Shown here piece by piece: positions 22,589 to 30,280 of a stretch of DNA of 33,236 bases. The position numbers and the translations under genes are program-made. The number at the start of each line of letters is the position of its first letter. Within the stretch, counting starts at the first letter, position 1. This DNA is from an uncultured Oscillospiraceae bacterium. GTDB lineage: Bacteria; Bacillota; Clostridia; Oscillospirales; Ruminococcaceae. The stretch covers positions 1-33,236 of the forward strand of contig CAJTVI010000024.1 in the NCBI GenBank assembly GCA_910579545.1, read 5' to 3'. Under the pieces are notes generated by a model, which saw only the letters and a list, made by a program, of their open reading frames with translations, made no database searches and had not been told where the DNA came from.

Positions 22589-23899
22589 ATGCAAACGAAC
22601 CAACCCGCCCGGCTGCGCAGGCTGCTGCGCATGGGCGACCTGTATACCCACAAGGGCAAGATCCGCTCCACCGTAAACATGACGGTGGAGGTCACCGGGC
22701 TGATCAGCAACGTGGGCGATATCTGCACCATCTATCTGGACGACGGCCAGCAGGTGCTGGCCGAGGTCATTGGCATCCGCAGCGACGTTACGGTGCTCAT
22801 GCCCTACCAGGACGTGGAGGGCATCGGGTACGGCAACGTGGTCATCAATACCAACCAGAAGCTCACCGTCCCGATGAGCGATGAGCTGATCGGCCGCACG
22901 ATCGACGCGCTGGGCCGCCCCATCGACGGCGGCCCGCCCATGGGCGGCGGCATTAGCTACAACATCAACGGCAACCACTCCAACCCCCTCGACCGCCCGC
23001 CCATCTCCCAGATCATCGAGATCGGGGTGCGGGCCATCGACGGGATGCTCACGATCGGCAAGGGCCAGCGCATGGGCATCTTTGCGGGCAGCGGGGTGGG
23101 CAAGAGCACCCTCATGGGCATGATCGCCCGCAACATCACCGCCGACGTCAATGTGATCGCGCTGGTGGGGGAGCGCGGCCGCGAGGTGCTGGAGTTCATG
23201 AACCGGGACCTCGGCCCCGAGGGGCTAAAGCGCACGGTGCTGGTGGTGGCAACCTCGGACCAGTCGGCCATGATGCGCTCCAAATGCGCGCTCACCGCCA
23301 CCACCATCGCCGAGTATTTCCGCGACCAGGGCAAGGACGTGCTGCTCATGATGGACTCGCTCACCCGCTACTGCATGGCCCAGCGGGAGATCGGGCTGTC
23401 GGTGGGCGAGCTGCCGGTGGCCCGCGGCTACACCCCCTCCATCTACTCGGTGCTGCCAAAGCTGCTGGAACGCTCGGGCAACTTTGAGCACGGGTCGATC
23501 ACCGGCATCTACACGGTGCTGGTGGAGGGCGACGACACCAACGAGCCCATCTCGGACACGGTGCGCGGCATCGTGGACGGGCACATCATCCTCTCGCGCA
23601 AGGTGGCCATGCGCAACCACTACCCGGCCATCGACGTGCTGGCCAGCGTCAGCCGTCTGATGAGCACCATCGCCACCCCCGAGCACAACCAGGCGGCCGG
23701 GCGGATCCGCAACATGATGTCGGTGTACGAAGAAAACCAGGACCTCATTTCCATCGGCGCCTACAAGGCGGGGGCAAACCCCCGGCTGGACGAGGCCATC
23801 CGCCACATCGACGCCATCAACAAGCTTTTGCAGCAGCAGGTAGACAACAAAACCAGCTTTGACGAAACCCTGGGCCAGATCATGCAGATCGTTTCCTGA
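22589..23899 (+). CDS. fliI: Flagellum-specific export ATPase FliI
   Basis: This 436-residue AAA-type ATPase is related to F1-beta and drives release of export substrates from chaperones. The N-terminal barrel has 'GRTIDALGRPIDGGPP', the classic FliI/type III ATPase motif. Walker A is GSGVGKST (167-174). 'GERGREVLEFMNRDLG' carries the catalytic Glu. Walker B is in 'VLLMMDSLTRYCMAQREIGL', followed by 'GSITGIYTVLVEGDDTNEP'. The ATG has GAGGG 8 bases upstream. It lies between fliH and fliJ, as in most flagellar clusters. All catalytic motifs are intact. Confidence 0.96.
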   Translation: MQTNQPARLRRLLRMGDLYTHKGKIRSTVNMTVEVTGLISNVGDICTIYLDDGQQVLAEVIGIRSDVTVLMPYQDVEGIGYGNVVINTNQKLTVPMSDELIGRTIDALGRPIDGGPPMGGGISYNINGNHSNPLDRPPISQIIEIGVRAIDGMLTIGKGQRMGIFAGSGVGKSTLMGMIARNITADVNVIALVGERGREVLEFMNRDLGPEGLKRTVLVVATSDQSAMMRSKCALTATTIAEYFRDQGKDVLLMMDSLTRYCMAQREIGLSVGELPVARGYTPSIYSVLPKLLERSGNFEHGSITGIYTVLVEGDDTNEPISDTVRGIVDGHIILSRKVAMRNHYPAIDVLASVSRLMSTIATPEHNQAAGRIRNMMSVYEENQDLISIGAYKAGANPRLDEAIRHIDAINKLLQQQVDNKTSFDETLGQIMQIVS

Positions 23900-23900
23900 A

Positions 23901-23913
23901 TGTAAGAACCTGT
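23901..23913 (+). repeat. Short intergenic repeat, copy 2
   Basis: TGTAAGAACCTGT begins one base after the fliI stop codon. It is an exact match to 18512-18524; both copies sit at the 3' end of a flagellar-operon gene. Confidence 0.55.
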
Positions 23914-23962
23914 GTTTATAGCCGGGCCCGCCCGGGGATGCAGGAATTGAGGAGGCAGACGC

Positions 23963-24424
23963 TTGAAAAAGTTCGAGTTTACCATGCACAAGGTGCTGGA
24001 CCTCAAAAACACCGTGCTGGACGAGGAAAAAAACCGCCTTTCGCAGCTTCAGGCGGCGGTGCGGCAGATCGAGGGGCAGATCGCCCGGCTCACCGAGACG
24101 ATGCACGCCATTGCCGAGGAGATGCTGGAGCGGCAGGCGGACGGCATCACGGTGGCCGAGCTGCTGGGCTACAACGCCCGCAGGAGCAACATCCACCTCC
24201 AGATCAAGGAGCTCAGGGAGCGGCTGGCCGAGGCCCAAAAAAAGGCCGACGCCCAGATGCAGACGGTCATCGAGGCCTCCAGGGAGGTCTCCAAGCTCGA
24301 AAAGGTGGAGGAACGCCAGTACGAGAGCTACCGGGAGATGGTCAAAAAATCCGAGACCGCCTTTATGGAGGAGCTGGTCTCCACCAACGTCAGCTACCGC
24401 CGCATCAACGCCGCGGCCACCTGA
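23963..24424 (+). CDS. fliJ: Flagellar export chaperone FliJ
   Basis: This 153-residue, almost wholly coiled-coil protein fits FliJ, the soluble export component that sits in the FliI ring like the gamma subunit of F-ATPase. The opening 'KKFEFTMHKVLDLKNTVLDE' is the usual FliJ start, followed by heptad-like Leu/Gln/Glu helices, and 'KLEKVEERQYESYREMVKKS' near the C-terminus is typical. The start is TTG at 23963, with GAGGAGG 7 bases upstream; there is no better ATG. FliJ sequences are poorly conserved, so position after fliI supports the call strongly. Confidence 0.9.
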   Translation: MKKFEFTMHKVLDLKNTVLDEEKNRLSQLQAAVRQIEGQIARLTETMHAIAEEMLERQADGITVAELLGYNARRSNIHLQIKELRERLAEAQKKADAQMQTVIEASREVSKLEKVEERQYESYREMVKKSETAFMEELVSTNVSYRRINAAAT

Positions 24425-24667
24425 GCGGCGGGGCAAATCACGGGGCATTTCCCCGCCGTGGGAGCGTCCAAACCGGGGAAGGGTTCGCCGGCCGGGTCGG
24501 GAGGGCAGTCTCTCCTGCCCCCATACCCTTTCGAGGTTCTCCCCCGCCGCCGGCCTAAGCAGACCAAAACGCCTTAAATTGGGCATTTCCGCCCGCCGCG
24601 CGGCCCATGGATACCCGCTGGGCCATTCCCCTACACTGTTCGGATCATATATGATATTTTCCCCTGA

Positions 24668-24726
24668 ATGGGGGTCTGGGGGGCGAGCCCCCCAGATCGG
24701 CCAAAAGCGAGCCCCCCAGATTGGCC
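24668..24726. repeat. Interspersed GC-rich palindromic repeat, copy B with partial second unit
   Basis: 24668-24697 is identical over 30 bases to the reverse complement of copy A at 2786-2818. After a CGGCC link, the second half repeats at 24707-24726 (GCGAGCCCCCCAGATTGG type). It sits in the 382-base gap 24425-24806 between fliJ and fliK. The rest of that gap holds a small ATCATATATGAT palindrome and a CCCGGG-rich stem near 24752-24769, and no gene that I can support. Confidence 0.75.
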
Positions 24727-24806
24727 CCAAGTCGGCCTTTCCAGTGGTTGAACCCCGGGTTCCCGGGTTTCAATAAATATTTTCTTTTTGAAAGGAGGCG
24801 AAACCA

Positions 24807-25928
24807 ATGGAAGGAGTAGCAATGAGCGCGCAGCCCCAGGCCGCCCCGGCAGCCGACGCCATGCAGGCGCTGGCCGGCGCGAACGGCATTGGCGGCGCGC
24901 AGGGTGAAGGCGGCTTCGACGGGATGTTCGCGGCGCTGCTGGAAGAGATGGCCGGCCAGATGGGCGGCGAGGACGTGGACGCGCTGCTGGCGCTTTTGGG
25001 CGCGGGCAAGGGCAAAACCGGCAAGGACGACCTCGCGACCATGCTCGGCATGCAGATGATGGCCGAGGGCCTGATCACTCCGCAGCTGCTGGACCAGTTC
25101 CTGCAGCAGGCCGGCGAAGCCCAGCTGGCCGCCGGCAGCCCCATGCAGGGGGTGCTGGACCTGCTCAAAAACCGCGAATTCCCGCTTTGGGGCGACGTGA
25201 CCGTGCCGGGCGAGGAGGCCGCGCCGGATGAGCAGCTCAGCGACCTGCTCGAAACCCTCACGGCCGAATGGCAGGGCGAGACCACGGCCCCCCGCATCAC
25301 CGATACCTTAGAGGACCGGCTCTACTTCCAGTCGGCGCTGCGCCAGGCGCAGCAGGCGGTGGCCGAAAAGCCCCGCGCACAGCAAAGGGAGGAGGCCCCG
25401 GTGCCGGACATCGAGGCGCTGCAGCAGGCAGTGGACAGCCGCCAGTTTTTGGCAGGCACCCCCGCGGCCGAAAGCACCGCCGCAGCCCCCACCGTGCAGC
25501 AGCTGGCCGACCAGCTCAAAACCGGCATCCTCGAAAACCTGCGCCAGGGCAAACAGGAATTTGTGGTGCGGCTCAAGCCCAGCGGCCTCGGCGAGATCAC
25601 GGTAAGGTTTACCGAGGACAAAAACGCCGTCTCGCTGCGCATCGTCACCTCCAGCGCGGCCGTGGGCCGGATGCTGGCAAACGACGTGGCCCAGCTGCAA
25701 AACGCCCTGCGCCCGCTCAATGCCCAGGTGGAGGAGATCGTAACGGTCCCCCAAACCGCCCAGGCCAGCGCCGCGCAGACCCAGCTTGCCGGCGAACAGC
25801 AGGGCCAGTACGCCCGCCACTACCAGAACGAGCATACCCGCTCGGGCGCGCAGCGGGAGGAAGAGGAGTTCGAACAGGCCATGGATGAGGCCGTGCCGGG
25901 CGACGGCACCCTCGATGTGCGCATCTGA
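24807..25928 (+). CDS. fliK: Flagellar hook-length control protein FliK
   Basis: This 373-residue protein measures hook length and switches export specificity. The N-terminal two thirds is variable, Ala/Gln/Gly-rich and probably extended, as expected for a molecular ruler. The C-terminal Flg_hook domain (about 248-330) is recognisable from 'EFVVRLKPSGLGEITVRF', followed by 'VSLRIVTSSAAVGRMLANDV' and 'LQNALRPLNAQVEEIVTV'. The tail is acidic. The ATG at 24807 has AAAGGAGG 8 bases ahead. It lies between fliJ and flgD, as in Bacillus and Clostridium, after an unusually long gap. Confidence 0.92.
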   Translation: MEGVAMSAQPQAAPAADAMQALAGANGIGGAQGEGGFDGMFAALLEEMAGQMGGEDVDALLALLGAGKGKTGKDDLATMLGMQMMAEGLITPQLLDQFLQQAGEAQLAAGSPMQGVLDLLKNREFPLWGDVTVPGEEAAPDEQLSDLLETLTAEWQGETTAPRITDTLEDRLYFQSALRQAQQAVAEKPRAQQREEAPVPDIEALQQAVDSRQFLAGTPAAESTAAAPTVQQLADQLKTGILENLRQGKQEFVVRLKPSGLGEITVRFTEDKNAVSLRIVTSSAAVGRMLANDVAQLQNALRPLNAQVEEIVTVPQTAQASAAQTQLAGEQQGQYARHYQNEHTRSGAQREEEEFEQAMDEAVPGDGTLDVRI

Positions 25929-25984
25929 CCCCCTTCGCACCCCCAAAAAACCAACAAATACCAATGAGAAAGGAGGACCCCCCT

Positions 25985-26569
25985 TTGGGCAACACGATTC
26001 CCAGCGGCAGCAGCTACCGCGACTATCTCGACGAGTATAAGTACAGCGGCATCACCAACAACGAGACCGGCGAGAGCGGCAAGGTGTACAACGCCGTGTT
26101 TACCGACGAGAGCGAGAACAGCATCTCGATCGACGACTTCCTCAAGATCATGGTCACCCAGCTCACCAACCAGGACTTTATGAACCCGGTGGACGACAGC
26201 CAGTTCGTTACCCAGCTGGCCCAGTTCTCCACCCTCCAGCAGATGAGCGACATGACCAGCAACATGAAAAACAACTACATGCTCTCGCTGGTGGGCCAAA
26301 CCGTTACCTGCGCCAAGTTCAGCGTTTCCGGCAGCCTCATCAAGGAGACCGGCCCGGTGGAACGGATCGTACTGGCCGACAACGACTATTCCCTCTATGT
26401 CAACGGCGAAAAGTTCAGCCTCTCGCAGATCATGGAGTTGGGCAAAAAACCCGCCGCCGACACCTCCGCCGGCACCGACGCCGCGGGCAAGGACGAGGCC
26501 GCAGGCAAGGAGGACGCCGAGGGCACAACCGAAGCCGCGCCTGACAAGGCCGAAAACGCCGAGCCCTGA
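25985..26569 (+). CDS. flgD: Flagellar hook cap/assembly protein FlgD
   Basis: FlgD caps the growing hook. This copy of about 194 residues has the diagnostic N-terminal motif 'DFLKIMVTQLTNQDFMNP', followed by 'SQFVTQLAQFSTLQQMSDM', and then a middle beta region 'LSLVGQTVTC'. The C-terminal domain is short and ends in an Ala/Glu/Lys/Asp-rich tail (about 155-194) instead of the full FlgD Ig-like region of enterobacteria, as in many Firmicutes. An ATG at 25964 is in frame, but AAAGGAGG overlaps the next codons and lies 8 bases before the TTG at 25985, so the TTG is the likely start. Confidence 0.93.
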   Translation: MGNTIPSGSSYRDYLDEYKYSGITNNETGESGKVYNAVFTDESENSISIDDFLKIMVTQLTNQDFMNPVDDSQFVTQLAQFSTLQQMSDMTSNMKNNYMLSLVGQTVTCAKFSVSGSLIKETGPVERIVLADNDYSLYVNGEKFSLSQIMELGKKPAADTSAGTDAAGKDEAAGKEDAEGTTEAAPDKAENAEP

Positions 26570-26604
26570 ACGCTGCGCAGCCGCAGCAAAAAGGAGCATA
26601 GAGA

Positions 26605-27009
26605 ATGGACGATCTATTGATCCAGCGCCGCCTGAGCCTTCCGGTATCCACCGGCAGCGCGGCCGCTTTGCAGCCGGCCCCGGTTCCCGCCGCGCAGCAG
26701 GAGGCTGCGGGCGAGGGCATGAGTTTTTTGCAGGTGTTTGAACAGCTGCAAAGCCAAAGCAGCACCCTCACCTTTTCCAAGCATGCCGCCCAGCGGCTGG
26801 AACAGCGGGAGATCGAGCTCTCGCCCAGCCGGCTCGAACGGCTCAGCGAAGGGGTGCGCATCGCAAAGCAAAAAGGCTTGAACGACACCCTGATCATCGT
26901 GGACGACAGCGCCTTTGTGGTAAACACCGGGGCGGGCAAGGTCATTACCGGCCTGCAGGGCCTGTCCGGACGGGTGATCACCAACATCGACGGGACCGTA
27001 ATCGTGTGA
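26605..27009 (+). CDS. Flagellar operon protein of the flg_new (TIGR02530) type
   Basis: This 134-residue soluble protein sits between flgD and flgE, exactly where Firmicutes encode the small flg_new 'flagellar operon protein'. The match is to the family pattern 'FSKHAAQRLEQREIELSPSR', then 'RIAKQKGLNDTLIIVDDSAF' and the closing 'VITNIDGTVIV', with its D-G-T-V-I-V end. The N-terminal 40 residues are Ala/Pro-rich and variable. The role is not firmly known; a hook-assembly or regulatory function is usually suspected from the location. The start at 26605 has AAGGAG 8 bases upstream. Confidence 0.88.
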   Translation: MDDLLIQRRLSLPVSTGSAAALQPAPVPAAQQEAAGEGMSFLQVFEQLQSQSSTLTFSKHAAQRLEQREIELSPSRLERLSEGVRIAKQKGLNDTLIIVDDSAFVVNTGAGKVITGLQGLSGRVITNIDGTVIV

Positions 27010-27144
27010 CCGGACCAGTATCCGCCCCGGCAGCCCGCCGCAAACGCGGCAGGGCATTCCATGGGCGGGGAGGTCACGCCGGAGCCTGACCGACAGACGG
27101 CTCCGGGCGGCCCCTTTTGCAGAACAAAAAAGGAGAAATGCCAT

Positions 27145-28803
27145 ATGATGCGTGCACTCTACTCCGGCGTTGCGGGCCTCAAGACCCATATGCAGCGCAT
27201 GGACGTGATCGGCAACAACATCGCCAACGTAAACACCTACGGCTTTAAATCCAGCCGGGCCACCTTCCGCGATATGTACTACCAGCAGGTGCGGGGCGCG
27301 TCGGTGGGCACCATGACCCGCGGCGGCGTCAACCCGTCCTCGGTGGGCTATGGCTCCCAGCTGTCCAGCATCGATTTGATGATGGGCTCCTCCTCCTTTA
27401 CCTCCACCGGCAACCAGCTGGACATCGCCATCACCGGCGAGGGCTTTTTGCAGGTGCAGGACCCCGAAGGCAACATCTACTACACCAAGGCCGGCATGCT
27501 GGACATCGACACCCTCGGCCGCGTGGTGGATACCAACGGCAACTTTGTGCTGGGCACCAGCGCTACCAGCGGCCAGCTCAACTCCAACGACCCCAGCCGC
27601 TCGATCATCCAGATCACGGTAGACCCCATCGAGCCGCAGGTAAGCACCATCGAAACCACCGTGCTGGGCAAGGGGCTCACCATCACCGCCTCCAACCAGA
27701 CCAACCTCGGCAACGTCAGCTTTACCTTCTCGGCCAGCGCCACCAAGGGCAATGGGGACGACTTTGTGGCCGGCGAGCCGCTGGAGGTCGTGATGGAAAG
27801 CGGCAACCCCAACATCGCGGTGCGCCTCAACCAAAACTATAAGTTCAGCAACATGGCCGAACTGAGCACCGCCATCAACAACGCCATCACTGAGGCCAAC
27901 GGCGGCGCCCACCCGGCCGGCAGCTTTACCTTTACCCTCGACCCCGACTTTAAGGACCTCACCGGCAGCGAGATCGCCACCAGCAAGGACAACAGCGTCC
28001 GCGGCAAGATCAACACCGAAAAACTCGAGGACGGCACCGTGCCGAAGGATTCCGACTGGGCCAACTACATCACCCTGAGTTACGGCAGCGCCTTCTCCGG
28101 CGCCGGCGACACCAGCATTACCTGGACCGCCAGCGGCACGGCCCCCAACAAGAACCTCAGCGTGACCGTGACCACCAAGGACGGCAAAACCTATACCAAC
28201 ACCAACATCACCGACGGCAGCCAGGCCTTTGAGCTTAAGAACGCCGCCGCCACCGACCCCGAGGACCGGATCATCATCAAGGTGCCCGGCTTTGCCACCC
28301 TCACCGCCGATGCGCCCGCAACCCCTCCCAAAGCCCCCACCACCCCCATCGGCACCGCCATCCCCTCCACCCCCTCCACCGTGCTGGGCCTCGGCAAGCA
28401 GACCTGGACCCTGGACGGCGGCACCGAGGGCGGGCCGCAGAGCTACGAAAACCTCACCGGCATCTCGATCGGCTCGGACGGCACCATCATCGGCAGCCAC
28501 CCGGTGCACGGCCGGCTGGTGCTGGGCCGCATCGACCTTGCCAACTTTGCCAACCCCATGGGCCTGGAGCAAACCGGCAACAGCTATTTCCAGGAAACCG
28601 CCAACTCCGGCGCGCCCAGCCTGGCCATTGCCGGCGAGGACGGCACCGGCGCCATCCGCAACAGCGCGCTGGAAATGTCCAACGTGGACCTCGCGCAGGA
28701 ATTCTCGGACATGATCATCACCCAGCGCGGCTACCAGGCCAACTCCCGCATCATCACCGTTTCCGATACCATGCTGGAAGAGCTCGTCAACCTCAAGCGC
28801 TGA
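27145..28803 (+). CDS. flgE: Flagellar hook protein FlgE
   Basis: This 552-residue hook subunit begins MMRALYSGVAGLK and has the rod/hook signature 'VIGNNIANVNTYGFKSSRAT' at about 20-40. The C-terminus carries 'ALEMSNVDLAQEFSDMIITQ' and 'RGYQANSRIITVSDTMLEEL', the helix that packs in the hook core. The central region is enlarged relative to the roughly 400-residue enterobacterial hook protein and includes a Pro/Thr linker, 'ATPPKAPTTPIGTAIPSTP', around 393-411. The start at 27145 has AAAGGAG 9 bases upstream; the open frame extends to 27061 without a ribosome site there. It is the last gene before the promoter at 28882. Confidence 0.94.
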   Translation: MMRALYSGVAGLKTHMQRMDVIGNNIANVNTYGFKSSRATFRDMYYQQVRGASVGTMTRGGVNPSSVGYGSQLSSIDLMMGSSSFTSTGNQLDIAITGEGFLQVQDPEGNIYYTKAGMLDIDTLGRVVDTNGNFVLGTSATSGQLNSNDPSRSIIQITVDPIEPQVSTIETTVLGKGLTITASNQTNLGNVSFTFSASATKGNGDDFVAGEPLEVVMESGNPNIAVRLNQNYKFSNMAELSTAINNAITEANGGAHPAGSFTFTLDPDFKDLTGSEIATSKDNSVRGKINTEKLEDGTVPKDSDWANYITLSYGSAFSGAGDTSITWTASGTAPNKNLSVTVTTKDGKTYTNTNITDGSQAFELKNAAATDPEDRIIIKVPGFATLTADAPATPPKAPTTPIGTAIPSTPSTVLGLGKQTWTLDGGTEGGPQSYENLTGISIGSDGTIIGSHPVHGRLVLGRIDLANFANPMGLEQTGNSYFQETANSGAPSLAIAGEDGTGAIRNSALEMSNVDLAQEFSDMIITQRGYQANSRIITVSDTMLEELVNLKR

Positions 28804-28881
28804 TGTGCGGCCGCAGATGCGGCGCAGCGAAAGAATACGCGCCCGTTAACAGTTTTTTTACTTCCCCTTGCGGGCCGTATA

Positions 28882-28890
28882 TGGTATAAT
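28882..28890 (+). promoter_or_regulatory. Extended -10 promoter for flbD-motA-motB-fliM-fliY
   Basis: TG-G-TATAAT is a perfect extended -10 element (TG at 28882, TATAAT at 28885-28890). A usable -35 at 17 bases is poor (TTCCCC). It sits about 80 bases after the flgE stop, in a locally AT-richer patch that also has a T7 run near 28852. This suggests the stator and switch genes form their own transcription unit. Confidence 0.6.
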
Positions 28891-28911
28891 AAGCGGTACG
28901 GGAAACGCCAA

Positions 28912-29049
28912 GCTGCTTTAACGGCTGTAAAGCGGCGGCCTTTTGCCCCCCGGGGCAAAGGCGCGCCGCGGGGCGGCGAGCCGGTGCTCGCCGCCTTGGA
29001 CAAGGCGGTATTCCCCGCATTTTTGCGCGGAATGCCCCCTTGTCCAAGG
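28912..29049 (+). other. Leader with four consecutive hairpins upstream of flbD
   Basis: Starting about 15 bases after the predicted transcription start, four stems follow one another: GCTGCTTTA/TAAAGCGGC (28912-28936, one wobble); a CCTTTTGCCCC/GGGGCAAAGG-type stem (about 28939-28961); GGCGGCGAGC/GCTCGCCGCC (28972-28995); and a large hairpin at 28994-29049 whose 21-base arms agree at 19 positions and continue into a CGC-ATTTTT-GCG tip. The third and fourth share two bases, so they may be alternatives. Very little of the leader is unpaired. No known riboswitch consensus is recognisable. Confidence 0.6.
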
Positions 29050-29096
29050 GAATTTACCGCCACCAAATCGTTTTGTTATGAGGAGATGAAGGCTGC

Positions 29097-29294
29097 ATGA
29101 TCATTCTTACCAACCTGCGCGGCACCGAGTTCGTGCTCAACTGCGACCTGATCGAGATGGTCACCTCCAACCCGGATACCACCATCACCCTCACCAACGG
29201 CACCCTGCACATCGTGCGGGAGAGCAAGGAAGAGGTCATCAAGCGTACCATCGAGTATAAGCGCAATATCTTCCAGTATCCCATGGGCGAATAA
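29097..29294 (+). CDS. flbD: FlbD/SwrD-family flagellar protein
   Basis: This 65-residue cytosolic protein starts 'MIILTNLRGTEFVLNCDLIE' and contains 'TTITLTNGTLHIVRESKEEV', which match the FlbD (SwrD) family over its full length. In Bacillus subtilis, SwrD raises flagellar motor power and is encoded next to motor genes; its place here just before motA and motB fits. The start at 29097 has a GGAG about 11 bases ahead, with AAGG nearer. It follows the structured leader at 28912-29049 and is the first gene after the promoter at 28882. Confidence 0.92.
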   Translation: MIILTNLRGTEFVLNCDLIEMVTSNPDTTITLTNGTLHIVRESKEEVIKRTIEYKRNIFQYPMGE

Positions 29295-29341
29295 AAAGGG
29301 CAGGGTTTCCCCGCGCGTAACAAAAGGATGGATACAAGCAA

Positions 29342-30181
29342 ATGGATATAATGTCAATTCTGGGCTGGGTGCTCATGATCGTTCTGGTCGGCTTTGGCAT
29401 CGTATTTGATAAGGACGCCGGCCTTGTATTCGATAACCTTGGAAACTTCTGGGATGCGTCCAGCTTTGCGGTGGTTATGGGCGGCGTTATCACGGCGCTG
29501 ATGGTCTCCTTCCCCATGAGCATCTTCGCCAAGATCCCGCGCCACCTCAAGATCATCTTCATGCCCAAAAAATATAACCCGCGCGATTACATAGACCAGG
29601 TAGTGGAGCTGGCCGAGGAGGCGCGTACCAGCGGCCTGCTCTCGCTGGAGGCAAAGCTGGAGGAATGCAAGGACGACTTCCTCAAAAACGGCATGATGCT
29701 GGTGGTGGACGCCGTGGACGCCGAAAAGGTCAAGGGCATCCTGGAGTCCGAGCTCGATTACCTTGACGAGCGCCACGCGCAGGACCGCGCCTTTTACGAC
29801 CGGGCCGCCGGCTACGGCCCGGCCTTCGGCATGGTCGGCACCCTGATGGGCCTGATCAACATGCTCAAACAGCTCAGCGACCCGGACGCCATCGCCCCGG
29901 CCATGGCGCTGGCGCTGGTCACCACCTTCTACGGCTCGATGCTCTCCAACGGCATCTTTATCCCCATCTCCAACAAGCTCAAGATCCGCCACGAGGAGGA
30001 ATACCTCTGCAAGATGATCGTGATGGAGGGCATCCAGGGCATCCAGGCCGGCGACGCGCCCCGTTTTCTGCGCGAAAAGCTGGAACAGCTCATCCCGGGC
30101 TACCTTGTTAAAAAAGGCGGCGGCAAGGGCGGCAAAGGCGGCGACGAGGGCGGCGGCAAAAAGGGCAAAAAGGGCAAGTAA
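29342..30181 (+). CDS. motA: Flagellar stator protein MotA
   Basis: This 279-residue ion-channel subunit has four transmembrane helices (about 1-22, 33-53, 154-175 and 185-207). The large cytoplasmic loop between TM2 and TM3 contains 'ELAEEARTSGLLSLEAKLEE' and 'DFLKNGMMLVVDAVDAEKVK', with the Arg and Glu that in MotA contact FliG. TM3 carries the expected 'YGPAFGMVGTLMGLINML', and TM4 'ALVTTFYGSMLSN' with its channel-lining polar residues. After 'LEQLIPGYLV', an extra 25-residue tail is almost only Gly and Lys. The start at 29342 has AAAGGA about 13 bases ahead. Confidence 0.95.
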   Translation: MDIMSILGWVLMIVLVGFGIVFDKDAGLVFDNLGNFWDASSFAVVMGGVITALMVSFPMSIFAKIPRHLKIIFMPKKYNPRDYIDQVVELAEEARTSGLLSLEAKLEECKDDFLKNGMMLVVDAVDAEKVKGILESELDYLDERHAQDRAFYDRAAGYGPAFGMVGTLMGLINMLKQLSDPDAIAPAMALALVTTFYGSMLSNGIFIPISNKLKIRHEEEYLCKMIVMEGIQGIQAGDAPRFLREKLEQLIPGYLVKKGGGKGGKGGDEGGGKKGKKGK

Positions 30182-30280
30182 GCCCCTGCCCATTGCCCGG
30201 TCCCGGCCCGCGCTGTAAGGGCCCGGGCCCTTGGGCGCCGGCAAACCCCGGCGCATGCCTGCAAAGCGAGGTGACCACAA

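Noticed and set aside
24111..24776. Open frame running from fliJ through the gap toward fliK
   Set aside because: Its first half is a shadow of fliJ and the rest crosses the interspersed repeat. Composition is not protein-like and there is no start signal.
28803..28870. Intrinsic terminator after flgE
   Set aside because: A GCCGCA/TGCGGC stem and a T7 run are present but about 30 bases apart, so they do not form a classical terminator.
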